From the NCBI RefSeq assembly GCF_002735645.1, contig NZ_PDZG01000041.1:1-42365 (forward strand): 42,365 bases of DNA, in the 5' to 3' direction. The position numbers and the translations under genes are program-made. Source of the stretch: Iodobacter sp. BJB302 (GTDB taxonomy: Bacteria > Pseudomonadota > Gammaproteobacteria > Burkholderiales > Chitinibacteraceae). The notes beneath the pieces are model-generated. The model worked only from the letters and a program-made list of their open reading frames with translations. It was not told where the DNA came from and ran no database searches. Shown here one piece after another: positions 1 to 8,460 of this stretch. Within the stretch, counting starts at the first letter, position 1; every line of letters starts with the position of its first letter.

Positions 1-74
1 GTTTTGATACCTGCTTCGCCAGTTAAATATTGCTGAACGACAGAGAGCTTGAATTGCGTTGAGTACTTGGACAT
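1..74 (-). CDS. IS150-group transposase OrfA, N-terminal fragment (cut by the window edge)
   Basis: The minus strand from 74 opens with ATG and reads MSKYSTQFKLSVVQQYLTGE followed by AGIK before the window ends, giving 24 complete codons. The MSKYS-x-QFKLSVVQxYL pattern is typical of the small OrfA protein of IS150-group IS3 elements, whose N-terminus forms a helix-turn-helix that binds the terminal repeats. In the family, OrfA is joined to the integrase OrfB by a frameshift; that part lies outside the window. A GGGGTG ribosome-binding site precedes the ATG. Confidence 0.85.
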   Translation of the reverse strand, partial: MSKYSTQFKLSVVQQYLTGEAGIK

Positions 75-125
75 AAAAACACCCCAAAAATATGGACGGG
101 TGTCCAACTTTTGGGGTGCAGTTCA
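1..125 (-). mobile_element. IS3-family (IS150-group) insertion sequence, 5' end only
   Basis: This is the upstream end of an insertion sequence that runs off the left edge of the window and is transcribed leftwards. The outer end, read on the minus strand from 125, begins TGAACTGCACCCC and continues to AGTTGGACA. That is the style of terminal repeat seen in IS150-like elements, and it matches the repeat at 42239 (TGAACTGACCCC, also ending AGTTGGACA) apart from small indels. A transposase start follows within 55 bases. Only this end is present, so the element's length and intactness cannot be judged. Confidence 0.88.
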
Positions 126-128
126 ATA

Positions 129-143
129 TTCGGGGGCTTTTTT
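129..143 (-). terminator. One arm of the phaA terminator, cut by the IS
   Basis: Fifteen bases after the phaA stop, the minus strand reads AAAAAAGCCCCCGAA and then, after three bases (126-128), meets the end of the IS. An A-run followed by a GC arm is the left half of a bidirectional rho-independent terminator. The partner arm (TTCGGGGGC plus a T-run) would lie beyond the IS. I infer that the IS landed in the loop of the phaA terminator. Confidence 0.55.
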
Positions 144-157
144 GGGGATTAAAAAGA

Positions 158-1339
158 TTAAGCCCGCTCTACTGCCAGCGCAACACCCATACCACCACCA
201 ATGCATAAAGTGGCTAAGCCTTTTTTTGCATCGCGACGTTGCATTTCATGTAATAGCGTAACCAAAACACGGCAGCCAGACGCACCAATTGGATGACCTA
301 AGGCAATTGCTCCGCCATTTACATTAACTTTATTGGCATCCCATTTCATTTCGCGCGCAACACCAATAGCTTGTGCTGCAAACGCTTCATTAGCTTCAAT
401 TAAATCCAGATCTTCAACTTTCCAGCCCAAACGCGCTAATACGCGTTGCGTTGCAGGCACCGGGCCCATGCCCATAATGGTTGGATCCACACCGGCAGAA
501 GCCGCCGCGCGAATAGTAGCCAGAGGCGTTAAGCCCAGCTCTTTCGCTTTGGCCGCGCTCATCAGCATTACGGCAGCAGCGCCATCATTAATACCGGATG
601 CATTGCCTGCGGTTACGGTGCCTTCTTTATCAAACGCGGCGCGCAATTTAGCCAGTGATTCTGCCGTAGTGGCAGGTTTGATAAATTCATCCTTATCAAA
701 CACAACTGGATCGCCTTTCTTTTGCGGAATCACAACAGGGAAAATTTCTTCTGCAAAGCGGCCTGATTCCTGCGCTGCAGCGGCTTTCATTTGTGAGGAC
801 AAGGCCAAAGCATCTTGCTCTTCACGCGTAATGCCGTATTTTTTGGCGATGTTTTCGGCGGTCACGCCCATATGGTAGTTGTTATAGGCATCGGTTAAAC
901 CGTCATACACCATGGTATCGACCAGTGCAGTATTGCCCATACGGAAGCCATCACGGCTGCCTGGCAGAATATGTGCCGAAGCAGACATGTTTTCCTGGCC
1001 ACCCGCAATCACAATCTCGCTTTCACCAGACAGAATGGCCTGCACGCCTAAAGCCACTGCTTTTAAGCCTGAACCACATACCTGATTAATGGTTAAGGCG
1101 GGGATTGCATCTGGCAGCCCTGCACGGCGCAGCGCCTGACGCGCCGGATTTTGGCCCAAGCCCGCAGTCAGCACATTACCTAAAATCACTTCGCTGATTT
1201 GGTCTGCTGCTACGCCGGTCTTTGCCAGCAGGCCACGAATTACTGTTGCTCCTAATTCTGCAGCCGGTACTTTAGCCAGCCCACCACCAAAATTGCCCAG
1301 AGCAGTACGACCAGCAGCAACAATCACGATCTCAGTCAT
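158..1339 (-). CDS. phaA: Acetyl-CoA acetyltransferase (beta-ketothiolase) PhaA
   Basis: This 393-residue enzyme condenses two acetyl-CoA to acetoacetyl-CoA, the first step of polyhydroxybutyrate synthesis, in the cytoplasm. The thiolase signatures are visible: the nucleophilic Cys88 in [10 protein letters not shown], the histidine of [15 protein letters not shown] near residue 350, and the second cysteine in LCIGGGMG near the C-terminus. Length is normal for the family. The open frame extends 21 codons further upstream, but the ATG at 1339 has an AAGGGAA ribosome-binding site and the standard MTEIVIV start. The gene lies 158 bases downstream of phaC on the same strand, so the two probably form an operon. 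Neither phaB nor phaR is present in the window. A fatty-acid-degradation thiolase is the alternative, but linkage to phaC favours PhaA. Confidence 0.95.
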   Translation of the reverse strand: MTEIVIVAAGRTALGNFGGGLAKVPAAELGATVIRGLLAKTGVAADQISEVILGNVLTAGLGQNPARQALRRAGLPDAIPALTINQVCGSGLKAVALGVQAILSGESEIVIAGGQENMSASAHILPGSRDGFRMGNTALVDTMVYDGLTDAYNNYHMGVTAENIAKKYGITREEQDALALSSQMKAAAAQESGRFAEEIFPVVIPQKKGDPVVFDKDEFIKPATTAESLAKLRAAFDKEGTVTAGNASGINDGAAAVMLMSAAKAKELGLTPLATIRAAASAGVDPTIMGMGPVPATQRVLARLGWKVEDLDLIEANEAFAAQAIGVAREMKWDANKVNVNGGAIALGHPIGASGCRVLVTLLHEMQRRDAKKGLATLCIGGGMGVALAVERA

Positions 1340-1360
1340 GCGGTATTTCCCTTTTAAAAG

Positions 1361-1386
1361 GCTGTTTTGGGCATGGACCCAACAGC
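1361..1386 (-). other. Hairpin between phaC and phaA, possible attenuator
   Basis: Read on the minus strand, GCTGTTGGG pairs with CCC-AA-AACAGC around a six-base loop (9 bp with a two-base bulge), followed by CTTTTAAAAGGG just before the phaA ribosome-binding site. It could lower read-through into phaA or act as an mRNA processing site. The short T-run makes it a weak terminator at most. Confidence 0.35.
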
Positions 1387-1497
1387 TGATTAAGCAATGC
1401 ATTTATCAGCAGAATTAATCTGCCATCATTTACAGCGTAATAATCGCTTGTTGCGGTTTCAGCTTTTCAGGCCAAAACAGCTCAGCGACTCTTTTAA

Positions 1498-3219
1498 TTA
1501 GTCTAAGCGCTCTTTTACATAACGGCCCGGCGCGGGTTCTATCGGCTTGAAAGTAGCATTTCCATGCGTTTTAGATGCGGCTATTTGCTCACCTGAAAAT
1601 GGAATCAGCCATTGGCTCCAATCCTGCCACCAACTGCCGGGGCGGGATTCAGCACCTTCAAGCCAGCTTTCTGCATCACCCGATAAATCTTCATTCACCC
1701 AGTAATTACGCTTATTTGCTTTTACCGGATTAATCGCGCCTGCGATATGGCCGGAAGCCCCAAGTACATAGCGCAGCGGGCCTTTAAAAATACGTGTGCT
1801 TAAATAAGCAGATTGCCATGGCACAATATGATCTTCACGCGCCGCAAAAATATAGGTAGGCGTAGTGATGGTGGTTAAATCAATCGGTACACCGCAAAGG
1901 CTGAATGAATTAGGCTTGGTAAGATTGTTTTCCAAATACATATTTCTTAAAAAGAAAGTATGCATTGGCAAGGCCAGATTGGCCGAATCGTTATTCCAGT
2001 AGAGTAAATCAAACGGCGCAGGTGTTTTACCCTTCAGATAATTATTGACCACGTAATTCCAGATCAAATCATTTGAGCGTAATGCAGAGAAAGTACGTGA
2101 TAACTCTTTACCACCAATCACGCCCCCTTCACTTAACAGGGCCTCACGCTTGCGGATCAGATTCCAGTCAATAAAGTGCTTGATATCACCCGGCTCGGTG
2201 TGATCAATCATCACGGTCATTAAAGTAACCGATTCAATCCAATCCAAACCACGCGCCTGCATTACCGGCATGGCAGTAGAAACCAGTTCGCCGCCAATGC
2301 AGAAAGACAGCACATTGATTTTTTCTGCCTTACCAATTTTACGCACCACATCACACGCGGTGATCACGCCGTTTTCAACGTAATCATCCCACTCCAGGTG
2401 GCCCATTTCAGGTGTAACCGATTTCCAGGAGACTAAAAAGGTTTTAAAACCTTGGCTTACGGCATAGGCGACAAGAGAATTATCAGGCTGCAGATCCATG
2501 ATGTAGTACTTATTCACACATGGCGGCACAATCAGGAGGGGGCGGGAATAAACTTTGGCGGTAGAAGGCGTGTATTGCAGTAATTGGAAGAGCTCATTTT
2601 CGAAGACGACTTGTCCGGGGCTGATCCCCAGATTTTTGCCTACCTCAAACTGAGATTCATCCGTCATGGTGATAGTGCCTTTCTGCATATCCGCCATTAA
2701 CTTCTTCATGCCTTCCTGCAAGCTTTCCCCTTTACTCTCCAAAGCCAGCTTCATGACTTCAGGATTTGTAAAAGCAAAATTTGCCGGGCTCATCGCATCG
2801 ACATACTGGCGGGTAAAAAAGCTCATTTTTTCGCGGGCGGCATCATCCGTATGCGCTTGCTCAACCATTTGCAAGAGCCAACGGGAAGTCACCAAATAAT
2901 TCTGTTTGATGTAATCAAACAGTGGTTGTTCCCATTCCGGCGCATTGAAACGGCGATCCCCTTTTTCCGGAAAGGCTACGGGTGCTTTTTCTTTGGCACC
3001 AATCAGCCCCAGCCATAAATCAAGCTGCTGTTTATAAAAATCGCTGTGTTGTGCGAGAAAAGGATTACTTTGCGTCAGACCGGTCATTATCTGCTGCATA
3101 GGTGCCAGATCAGCGGCTGGCTCACCTGGCTGTGAAAGGTTAACCCAGCTTTGCAACAGTTTCTGGTTGGTCTCAGTAAGCTGCTGGAAGAATTCATCCA
3201 TCGGTTTGTTATTAAACAT
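1498..3219 (-). CDS. phaC: Class I poly(3-hydroxyalkanoate) synthase PhaC
   Basis: This 573-residue enzyme polymerises (R)-3-hydroxyacyl-CoA into polyhydroxyalkanoate at the granule surface. An N-terminal domain of about 200 residues precedes an alpha/beta-hydrolase domain carrying the lipase-box-like FCIGG with catalytic Cys307, Asp463 in AAREDHIVPW, and His491 in GASGHIAGAINP. Length and triad fit class I synthases that act without PhaE or PhaR subunits. The frame is open to 3255, but the ATG at 3219 follows GGAG at good spacing, so I start there. It is the first gene of a phaC-phaA operon and is divergent from the endopeptidase gene, so its promoter should lie in 3220-3460. I could not pick out a convincing promoter there. 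Confidence 0.96.
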   Translation of the reverse strand: MFNNKPMDEFFQQLTETNQKLLQSWVNLSQPGEPAADLAPMQQIMTGLTQSNPFLAQHSDFYKQQLDLWLGLIGAKEKAPVAFPEKGDRRFNAPEWEQPLFDYIKQNYLVTSRWLLQMVEQAHTDDAAREKMSFFTRQYVDAMSPANFAFTNPEVMKLALESKGESLQEGMKKLMADMQKGTITMTDESQFEVGKNLGISPGQVVFENELFQLLQYTPSTAKVYSRPLLIVPPCVNKYYIMDLQPDNSLVAYAVSQGFKTFLVSWKSVTPEMGHLEWDDYVENGVITACDVVRKIGKAEKINVLSFCIGGELVSTAMPVMQARGLDWIESVTLMTVMIDHTEPGDIKHFIDWNLIRKREALLSEGGVIGGKELSRTFSALRSNDLIWNYVVNNYLKGKTPAPFDLLYWNNDSANLALPMHTFFLRNMYLENNLTKPNSFSLCGVPIDLTTITTPTYIFAAREDHIVPWQSAYLSTRIFKGPLRYVLGASGHIAGAINPVKANKRNYWVNEDLSGDAESWLEGAESRPGSWWQDWSQWLIPFSGEQIAASKTHGNATFKPIEPAPGRYVKERLD

Positions 3220-3463
3220 CGGTTTTCTCCGAAAGCAACTCGAAAGGAACACCATTCTAGCAAGTTATTGCTGCACCGCAACAACTAACTAGCGTCAGTA
3301 AAACAAAAACGTGAAAAATTATTCTAATCCCATTTCTAACAAATCGTACCGTACTATTTGATTTAACATGACATTTTAAAAATCATTGCGTAAAATAAGA
3401 GCACAATTATGAAGGATGACGATGCCATGTTCCGGCCATCCCTAGCCTCGGAGTCACTATCTC

Positions 3464-4549
3464 ATGCTGTACCGCATTTTTTCCTGCTGCACCCTTGTTG
3501 CAGCGCTGGGCCTGACGGCGCCAGCCTTTGCGGCGGCACATACTGACCATAAAGCGGTCACAAAAACGTCAGCAAAGAAATCTGCAACCCAAACAACAAA
3601 AAACACTTCAAAAGCTAAAACAACAAAAACCAGCAAAGCCTCTAAAAAATCGAATACTAAAACATCAAATAAATCTGCAAGTGTTGCAAAACAAGGCAAT
3701 AAGCATGTTACAAGCCGCGCGATTGCCAATGCCCGCAAAGATGTTTCGATTTCACGCGCTTTAGCTTTATCAACCACCCTGGATAATCCGGGAGTGCAAT
3801 CGGCAGGTGTGCTGGTGCTCAATGAGCAAAATGGCGAAATCATGTATGAGAAAAACGCCGATTCGCTCACCCCAATTGCTTCTATTACCAAATTAATGAC
3901 GGCAATGGTGACGCTTGATGCGCAACTGCCATTAAATGAATTACTCACCATCAGCCAGGCTGATGTGGATACTTTAAAAAACACCAGCTCGCGCCTTACC
4001 GTGGGTACAACACTCACCCGTGGTGAATTACTGCTGTTAGCGCTGATGGCCTCTGAAAACCGGGCGGCCTCTGCATTAGCCCGCACCTTTCCTGCAGGCC
4101 AGGCTGTTTTTATTCGAAAAATGAATGAAAAAGCGCTGTCATTAGGAATGAAAAACAGCCGGTTTTATGATTCAACGGGCTTAACACCTAATAATGTTTC
4201 CACCCCACGTGAATTGGCTTTAATGGTCAAAGCAGCGCACCGCTATCCAGAAATTCATGATTTCACAACCAGCAGCGAATATAGCTTTATCTCTAATCAA
4301 TCAGGCAGGAATATGGCGTTTCACAACACCAACCCGCTGGTTAAAGAAGTCGATTGGAATATTGGTGTATCAAAAACTGGCTTTATTAATGAAGCAGGCC
4401 GCTGCTTAGTTATGCAAGCCACCATTAATGGCACGCCAGTAGTGATTGTATTGCTCGATTCAAATGGCAAATACACCCGCATCGGCGACGCACAACGTGT
4501 TCGTAAATGGATTGAAACCACATCGCTAAGCAAATCCCGCGCTGGCTGA
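3464..4549 (+). CDS. pbpG: D-alanyl-D-alanine endopeptidase, PBP7 type
   Basis: This periplasmic low-molecular-weight penicillin-binding protein cuts peptide cross-links in murein. A signal peptide (about residues 1-24, ending APAFA-A) leads the protein. A roughly 50-residue stretch rich in Lys, Thr, Ser and Ala (about 30-80) follows, and then the peptidase S11 domain. The three active-site motifs are present: S140-I-T-K143, S197-E-N199 and K304-T-G306. At 361 residues it is longer than E. coli PbpG because of the basic linker, which may hold it on the cell wall or on acidic polymers. A GGAG lies upstream of the ATG. It is convergent with apbC, with a shared terminator between them. A DD-carboxypeptidase (DacA-like) is less likely because the C-terminal membrane-binding domain is missing. 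Confidence 0.9.
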   Translation: MLYRIFSCCTLVAALGLTAPAFAAAHTDHKAVTKTSAKKSATQTTKNTSKAKTTKTSKASKKSNTKTSNKSASVAKQGNKHVTSRAIANARKDVSISRALALSTTLDNPGVQSAGVLVLNEQNGEIMYEKNADSLTPIASITKLMTAMVTLDAQLPLNELLTISQADVDTLKNTSSRLTVGTTLTRGELLLLALMASENRAASALARTFPAGQAVFIRKMNEKALSLGMKNSRFYDSTGLTPNNVSTPRELALMVKAAHRYPEIHDFTTSSEYSFISNQSGRNMAFHNTNPLVKEVDWNIGVSKTGFINEAGRCLVMQATINGTPVVIVLLDSNGKYTRIGDAQRVRKWIETTSLSKSRAG

Positions 4550-4562
4550 TATTCATGGCACT

Positions 4563-4590
4563 AAAAAGCCCGAATTGATTCGGGCTTTTT
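4563..4590. terminator. Bidirectional rho-independent terminator
   Basis: AAAAAGCCCGAA, a short loop and TTCGGGCTTTTT form a stem of about 12 bp flanked by an A-run and a T-run. It lies between the convergent pbpG and apbC genes and can stop transcription from both sides. Confidence 0.92.
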
Positions 4591-4607
4591 AGTGGCTGAT
4601 TGCAAAA

Positions 4608-5693
4608 TCAGGTGTTTTTCTGAATCACAATCTTGGGAAACTTGCTGGAGAAATCCTGTGATTTAGCCGCAATTTTAACGGCAGTTTTACGGGCAATGGC
4701 TTTATAAAGCTCAGCAATTTTGCCATCAGGATCGGCCACTACCGAAGGCTTTCCGGCATCCGCATTCAGGCGGATAGATAAATCAAGCGGCAATTGGCCC
4801 AGTAATTCGATCCCATAATCTGCCCCCATTCTGGCCCCGCCGCCCTCGCCGAAAATAGGCTCGGCATGTCCGCAATTGCTGCAGATATGCACACTCATAT
4901 TCTCTACCAGGCCCAGGATAGGTACGCCCACTTTTTCAAACATTTTAATACCCTTGCGCGCATCCAGCAGGGCAATATCTTGTGGCGTAGTCACGATCAC
5001 AGCACCGGTCACCGGCACTTTCTGGCTTAAGGTAAGCTGAATATCACCGGTGCCTGGCGGTAAATCAATCACCAGATAATCTAAATCACCCCAAAGGGTT
5101 TCATTGAGTAATTGCGTTAATGCCTGCGTAACCATAGGGCCGCGCCAAACCATGGGCTGCTCGGTATCAATTAAAAATCCAATCGACATCGTTTTAATGC
5201 CGTGATTTTCAATGGGCAAAATATATTTATTTTCTACGGCTTCCGGCTTTTGATCGGCCACGCCCATCATGGTGGGCTGCGACGGGCCATAGATGTCGGC
5301 ATCCAGCAAACCCACACTTGCGCCTTCTGCCGCTAAAGCCAATGCCAGATTCACAGCCGTTGTTGATTTGCCCACGCCGCCTTTGCCACTTGCCACAGCA
5401 ATAATATTTTTAATACCTTTTTGCAGCGGCAGGCCGCGCTGTGCGGAATGAGCAACAATATGGCTGGAAACTTTCAGCTGAACCGAATTCACACCTTCCA
5501 CAGCCTTTAATGCCTGTTCAATTTGTGCCGAAATTGCTGCAAACTGGCTTTTTGCCGGATAGCCAAGCTCAACATCAAGGCTGGCCACACCCTGAGCAAA
5601 TTTTAAATTTTTAATACATTTAGCAGAAACATAATCACGGCCGGTATTGGGATCAATAACAGAGCTAAGGGCTGCAAGTAAGAGGTCGGGCAT
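4608..5693 (-). CDS. apbC: Iron-sulfur cluster carrier protein ApbC/Mrp (P-loop ATPase)
   Basis: This cytoplasmic ATPase binds and hands on [4Fe-4S] clusters to apoproteins. The N-terminal MIP18-like domain (about 1-80, with VIDPNTGRDYVS) is followed by a deviant Walker A motif GKGGVGKS at 103-110, the switch region DADIYGPSQP at 131-140, and a CxxC pair (C271, C274) that holds the cluster between two subunits. The frame is open to an ATG at 5741, but neither start has a strong ribosome-binding site. I chose the ATG at 5693 (361 residues) because it leaves about 11 residues before VIDP, as in relatives. The 16-residue extension remains possible. Confidence 0.92.
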   Translation of the reverse strand: MPDLLLAALSSVIDPNTGRDYVSAKCIKNLKFAQGVASLDVELGYPAKSQFAAISAQIEQALKAVEGVNSVQLKVSSHIVAHSAQRGLPLQKGIKNIIAVASGKGGVGKSTTAVNLALALAAEGASVGLLDADIYGPSQPTMMGVADQKPEAVENKYILPIENHGIKTMSIGFLIDTEQPMVWRGPMVTQALTQLLNETLWGDLDYLVIDLPPGTGDIQLTLSQKVPVTGAVIVTTPQDIALLDARKGIKMFEKVGVPILGLVENMSVHICSNCGHAEPIFGEGGGARMGADYGIELLGQLPLDLSIRLNADAGKPSVVADPDGKIAELYKAIARKTAVKIAAKSQDFSSKFPKIVIQKNT

Positions 5694-5851
5694 GGCAGAT
5701 GTTCCAGTGGTCTTGCGAAATAGGCGGTCAAGAAAGGTCATAATCAACTTGGGGCAATAAATTTAAATGTACCAGAGGGGGTGCTTACAAGGCAGGCGGC
5801 ACATCAAACCTTGCTCAACCAGAAAGATGGGGATGATCAGATGCATTTCAA

Positions 5852-5877
5852 GCCGCCTGAATACCGGTTCAGGCGGC
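5852..5877 (-). terminator. Strong hairpin after psiF
   Basis: GCCGCCTGAA (5852-5861) and TTCAGGCGGC (5868-5877) form a perfect 10-bp stem with a six-base loop, just downstream of the PsiF-repeat gene. No T-run follows on the minus strand, so it may be a 3'-end stabiliser or a factor-dependent terminator instead of an intrinsic one. Confidence 0.55.
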
Positions 5878-5886
5878 CATCATGGC

Positions 5887-6171
5887 TTACTTCTTCAGGC
5901 AGTTGCTCATAAACGCTTTACGTTCATCGCCCTTCTTACCTGTCGCATCTTTATTACACTGCTTCATTTTATCCTGCTGTGTCATTGCAGGGGCTGAAGC
6001 AGGAGCGGCTTTCAGGCAAGTACTCATAAACGCTTTACGCGCATCGCCTTTTAAAGACTGAGCACCGGCATCTTTATTACACGAGGCCATTTTCTCCTGC
6101 TGAGGCCCGGCGTAGGACGTTGCAGCAAAAGCCAGTAGCAATACACCACCAAGCAGACTCTGTTTTAACAT
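5887..6171 (-). CDS. psiF: PsiF-repeat protein, periplasmic
   Basis: This is a 94-residue exported protein: a signal peptide ends at TSYA-G (about residue 21) and two near-identical PsiF repeats follow. Each repeat contains K-M-x-x-CNKDA and, after a gap, GDxRKAFMS-x-CLK, so four conserved cysteines could make disulfides. In E. coli PsiF is induced by phosphate starvation, but its biochemical role is unknown. A GGAGAGGG ribosome-binding site precedes the ATG. The gene starts 30 bases after the patatin gene on the same strand, so the two are probably co-transcribed. No clear Pho box was seen, though the short gap would not hold one. Confidence 0.88.
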   Translation of the reverse strand: MLKQSLLGGVLLLAFAATSYAGPQQEKMASCNKDAGAQSLKGDARKAFMSTCLKAAPASAPAMTQQDKMKQCNKDATGKKGDERKAFMSNCLKK

Positions 6172-6201
6172 AACCCTCTCCTGAAAAAAGTGTTTTACTG
6201 A

Positions 6202-8406
6202 TTAAAATTGATTACCCAGCATCAAATAGTAACGCAATTTTTTATTATCGCCGTAAGCCGCGCCTAAATAAAACGGCCCCAAATAAGTATCCGCAGCCCA
6301 GAACCCCGTCACAGAGGTATGCCAGCCTTCCTGTTCCTCATCCAGCACATTAAACATCCGGCCCGTTTCGATGGCGGCCCCTAAATAACTGCCGCCTACG
6401 CTTAAGCCCAATAATGAGACAGGAGAATAAAGCTGCGCTTTTGCATAAATTGAGTTTTCACCCAATAACTCATTTTTACGATAACTGGACAGATTTAAAA
6501 ACCCGCCTAAAGACTGAAAATCAGGCAAAAATGGCGCATCTTTGTAGCTATAACGCCCCTGTACGGCCAGATTCCCTTTTACACCATTAAAATTAAACGC
6601 GTGCTCTGCCTCTATACCAATCCGGCCATATTTACTAAAATCACCCTGCCCTTTTAATGCGTAATAAGCATTGATATTGACCAGATCCCCCTTGCCAGGA
6701 AAATAAAGGTGATCCAGCTGATCGTAATAAACTTTCAGATTAACGCCATAATCCCCATCCGTGCTATCTGAAGCAATTGCAGCACCAATTTGCTTAGCCG
6801 CATCAAAATGCTGATAAGAAACACCTAATCTCACCTCACCAAAGCGAGTCAGGCTGGAGCCAAGATCAAGCCCAAAACGGGATTGTGCATAGCGATATTG
6901 AGCAAGGTTTTCCCCACCCTGCCAAATAGAAATGGGGCTTGATTTATAACTGAATGAAGGCGCAATAAAGACATAACCATCCAGCTGCAGAGGCTGATAA
7001 AACTCTGTCTGGAAAGCCATTGTGCCGCCCACCCGAAGAGAAGACTTCCACTCTGCCCCCAGAGAATTAATCCAAGTTCGCTTATACATTGCGGTTAATG
7101 CATAAGGATTATTGCCTTCAAAATCAGTCCCCATACCCATACCAAATGAAAGGTAATTAGGTCCCCAGTCTTTTTCCCTTGGCACCAGCGTTAATTGCTG
7201 TGCACCATCATGATCAGTCAGCTCATAGTCCAGCTGAGAAAAATCACCCCGTGCATAGACTTCTGCTAGGCGTTTATGAAAATCATCGCTGTTTAATTTT
7301 TGGCCAATTTGCACATCGAGCGCTTCTTTCAGCACATCCGGATTCACATTGCGCATCGGTACAACATCTACCATTTGCACGGGCTGAGGCTCGAGCTTGT
7401 GTGCTAATTTATTTTTTTTCCATGCTGCATAATCTGCTTCAGATAAGGAATACTTACTCAGCTGATATAAGCTCAGCGTTGCAGCTTCCTCTCCCTTCGC
7501 AATAAATTCCTGGCCCTTTTTGAAATCTGCCGAGCTTAAAGAACCTAAATTAGGCGTAATTAAAACATCTGTTGGTTTTAAGCTTTCTAATTGTGGCTTC
7601 ACATTTTGCGCCACCATTAAACGGGTATATTGATCAGCCGTACTTAAAATACTATTGATCTGATCCCGGTTTAAAGGCTGCGCGCCCACATCCACAGCAA
7701 TGATCACATCGGCACACATCGAACGTGCCACATCTACCGGCACATTTCTGGCAAGGCCACCATCAACTAGTAAACGTGAATCCCGCGCTACAGCCGGAAA
7801 CAAGCCTGGTACCGCCATACTGGCACGCATTGCGGTCACAATATCGCCATCTTTAAGCACCACCATTTCGCCCGTTTCAATATCGGTAGCGACCGCCCGA
7901 TAGGGAATGCTCAGAGAATCAAACGAGGCAATAGTCCCGCCAAAAGTCATTTCACGTAAAAACAAGGCAATTTTCTGAGTACTGATTGCAGCAGAAGGCA
8001 AAGCCACTTCGCCGCTATCCCGCATGCCCAGCTCTATCCCCACCAGATTAAGCTTATCGTCCTGTTTTTTTCTGACGGCACTCAATTGGCGCGGCAAACT
8101 TGAGCTGAGTAAATCATCCCAATTCGCGTCAACCGCCCTGCTGGCTAATTCTTCCGGAGTGCGCCCGGCTGCATAGGCCCCACCAACCAAAGAGCCGATA
8201 CTGGTTCCCACCACACAATCAACAGGCACACGGGCTTCTTCCAAGACTTTCAGTACACCAATATGGGCTAAACCCCGTGCACCGCCCCCGCCCAGCACCA
8301 GCCCGATCCGGGGGCGTTCGGCTGAAAACGCCTGCAGGGAAACGCAGCTGAAACCCAGTACGATGATAAATGCAGATTTACTCAGAAAACTTCTGGCACG
8401 AAGCAT
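6202..8406 (-). CDS. Patatin-like phospholipase with POTRA and beta-barrel (PlpD-like, type Vd secretion)
   Basis: This 734-residue protein has a signal peptide (about 1-28), a patatin domain, a POTRA-like segment (about 345-410), and a C-terminal BamA/TpsB-like 16-strand barrel ending in NQF, a terminal aromatic residue as BAM substrates have. The patatin active site is complete: oxyanion loop GGGGARG (39-45), GTSIG with nucleophile Ser69, and DGG with Asp215. The layout is that of PlpD of Pseudomonas and FplA of Fusobacterium, lipases carried to the surface by their own barrel. I start at 8406, just before a clear signal peptide; the frame is open 24 codons further, where it would overlap the divergent diesterase gene. 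Likely activities are phospholipase A1/A2. It forms an operon with psiF. Confidence 0.92.
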   Translation of the reverse strand: MLRARSFLSKSAFIIVLGFSCVSLQAFSAERPRIGLVLGGGGARGLAHIGVLKVLEEARVPVDCVVGTSIGSLVGGAYAAGRTPEELASRAVDANWDDLLSSSLPRQLSAVRKKQDDKLNLVGIELGMRDSGEVALPSAAISTQKIALFLREMTFGGTIASFDSLSIPYRAVATDIETGEMVVLKDGDIVTAMRASMAVPGLFPAVARDSRLLVDGGLARNVPVDVARSMCADVIIAVDVGAQPLNRDQINSILSTADQYTRLMVAQNVKPQLESLKPTDVLITPNLGSLSSADFKKGQEFIAKGEEAATLSLYQLSKYSLSEADYAAWKKNKLAHKLEPQPVQMVDVVPMRNVNPDVLKEALDVQIGQKLNSDDFHKRLAEVYARGDFSQLDYELTDHDGAQQLTLVPREKDWGPNYLSFGMGMGTDFEGNNPYALTAMYKRTWINSLGAEWKSSLRVGGTMAFQTEFYQPLQLDGYVFIAPSFSYKSSPISIWQGGENLAQYRYAQSRFGLDLGSSLTRFGEVRLGVSYQHFDAAKQIGAAIASDSTDGDYGVNLKVYYDQLDHLYFPGKGDLVNINAYYALKGQGDFSKYGRIGIEAEHAFNFNGVKGNLAVQGRYSYKDAPFLPDFQSLGGFLNLSSYRKNELLGENSIYAKAQLYSPVSLLGLSVGGSYLGAAIETGRMFNVLDEEQEGWHTSVTGFWAADTYLGPFYLGAAYGDNKKLRYYLMLGNQF

Positions 8407-8460
8407 GCATCGCATCCTAAAATTGAAATATTCATTTTTTTCAAGAGTGTAACCGATTCT

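Noticed and set aside
3457-4086. Long antisense frame opposite the endopeptidase gene
   Set aside because: It is a shadow of a strongly supported gene and has no domain, start signal or conserved motif of its own.
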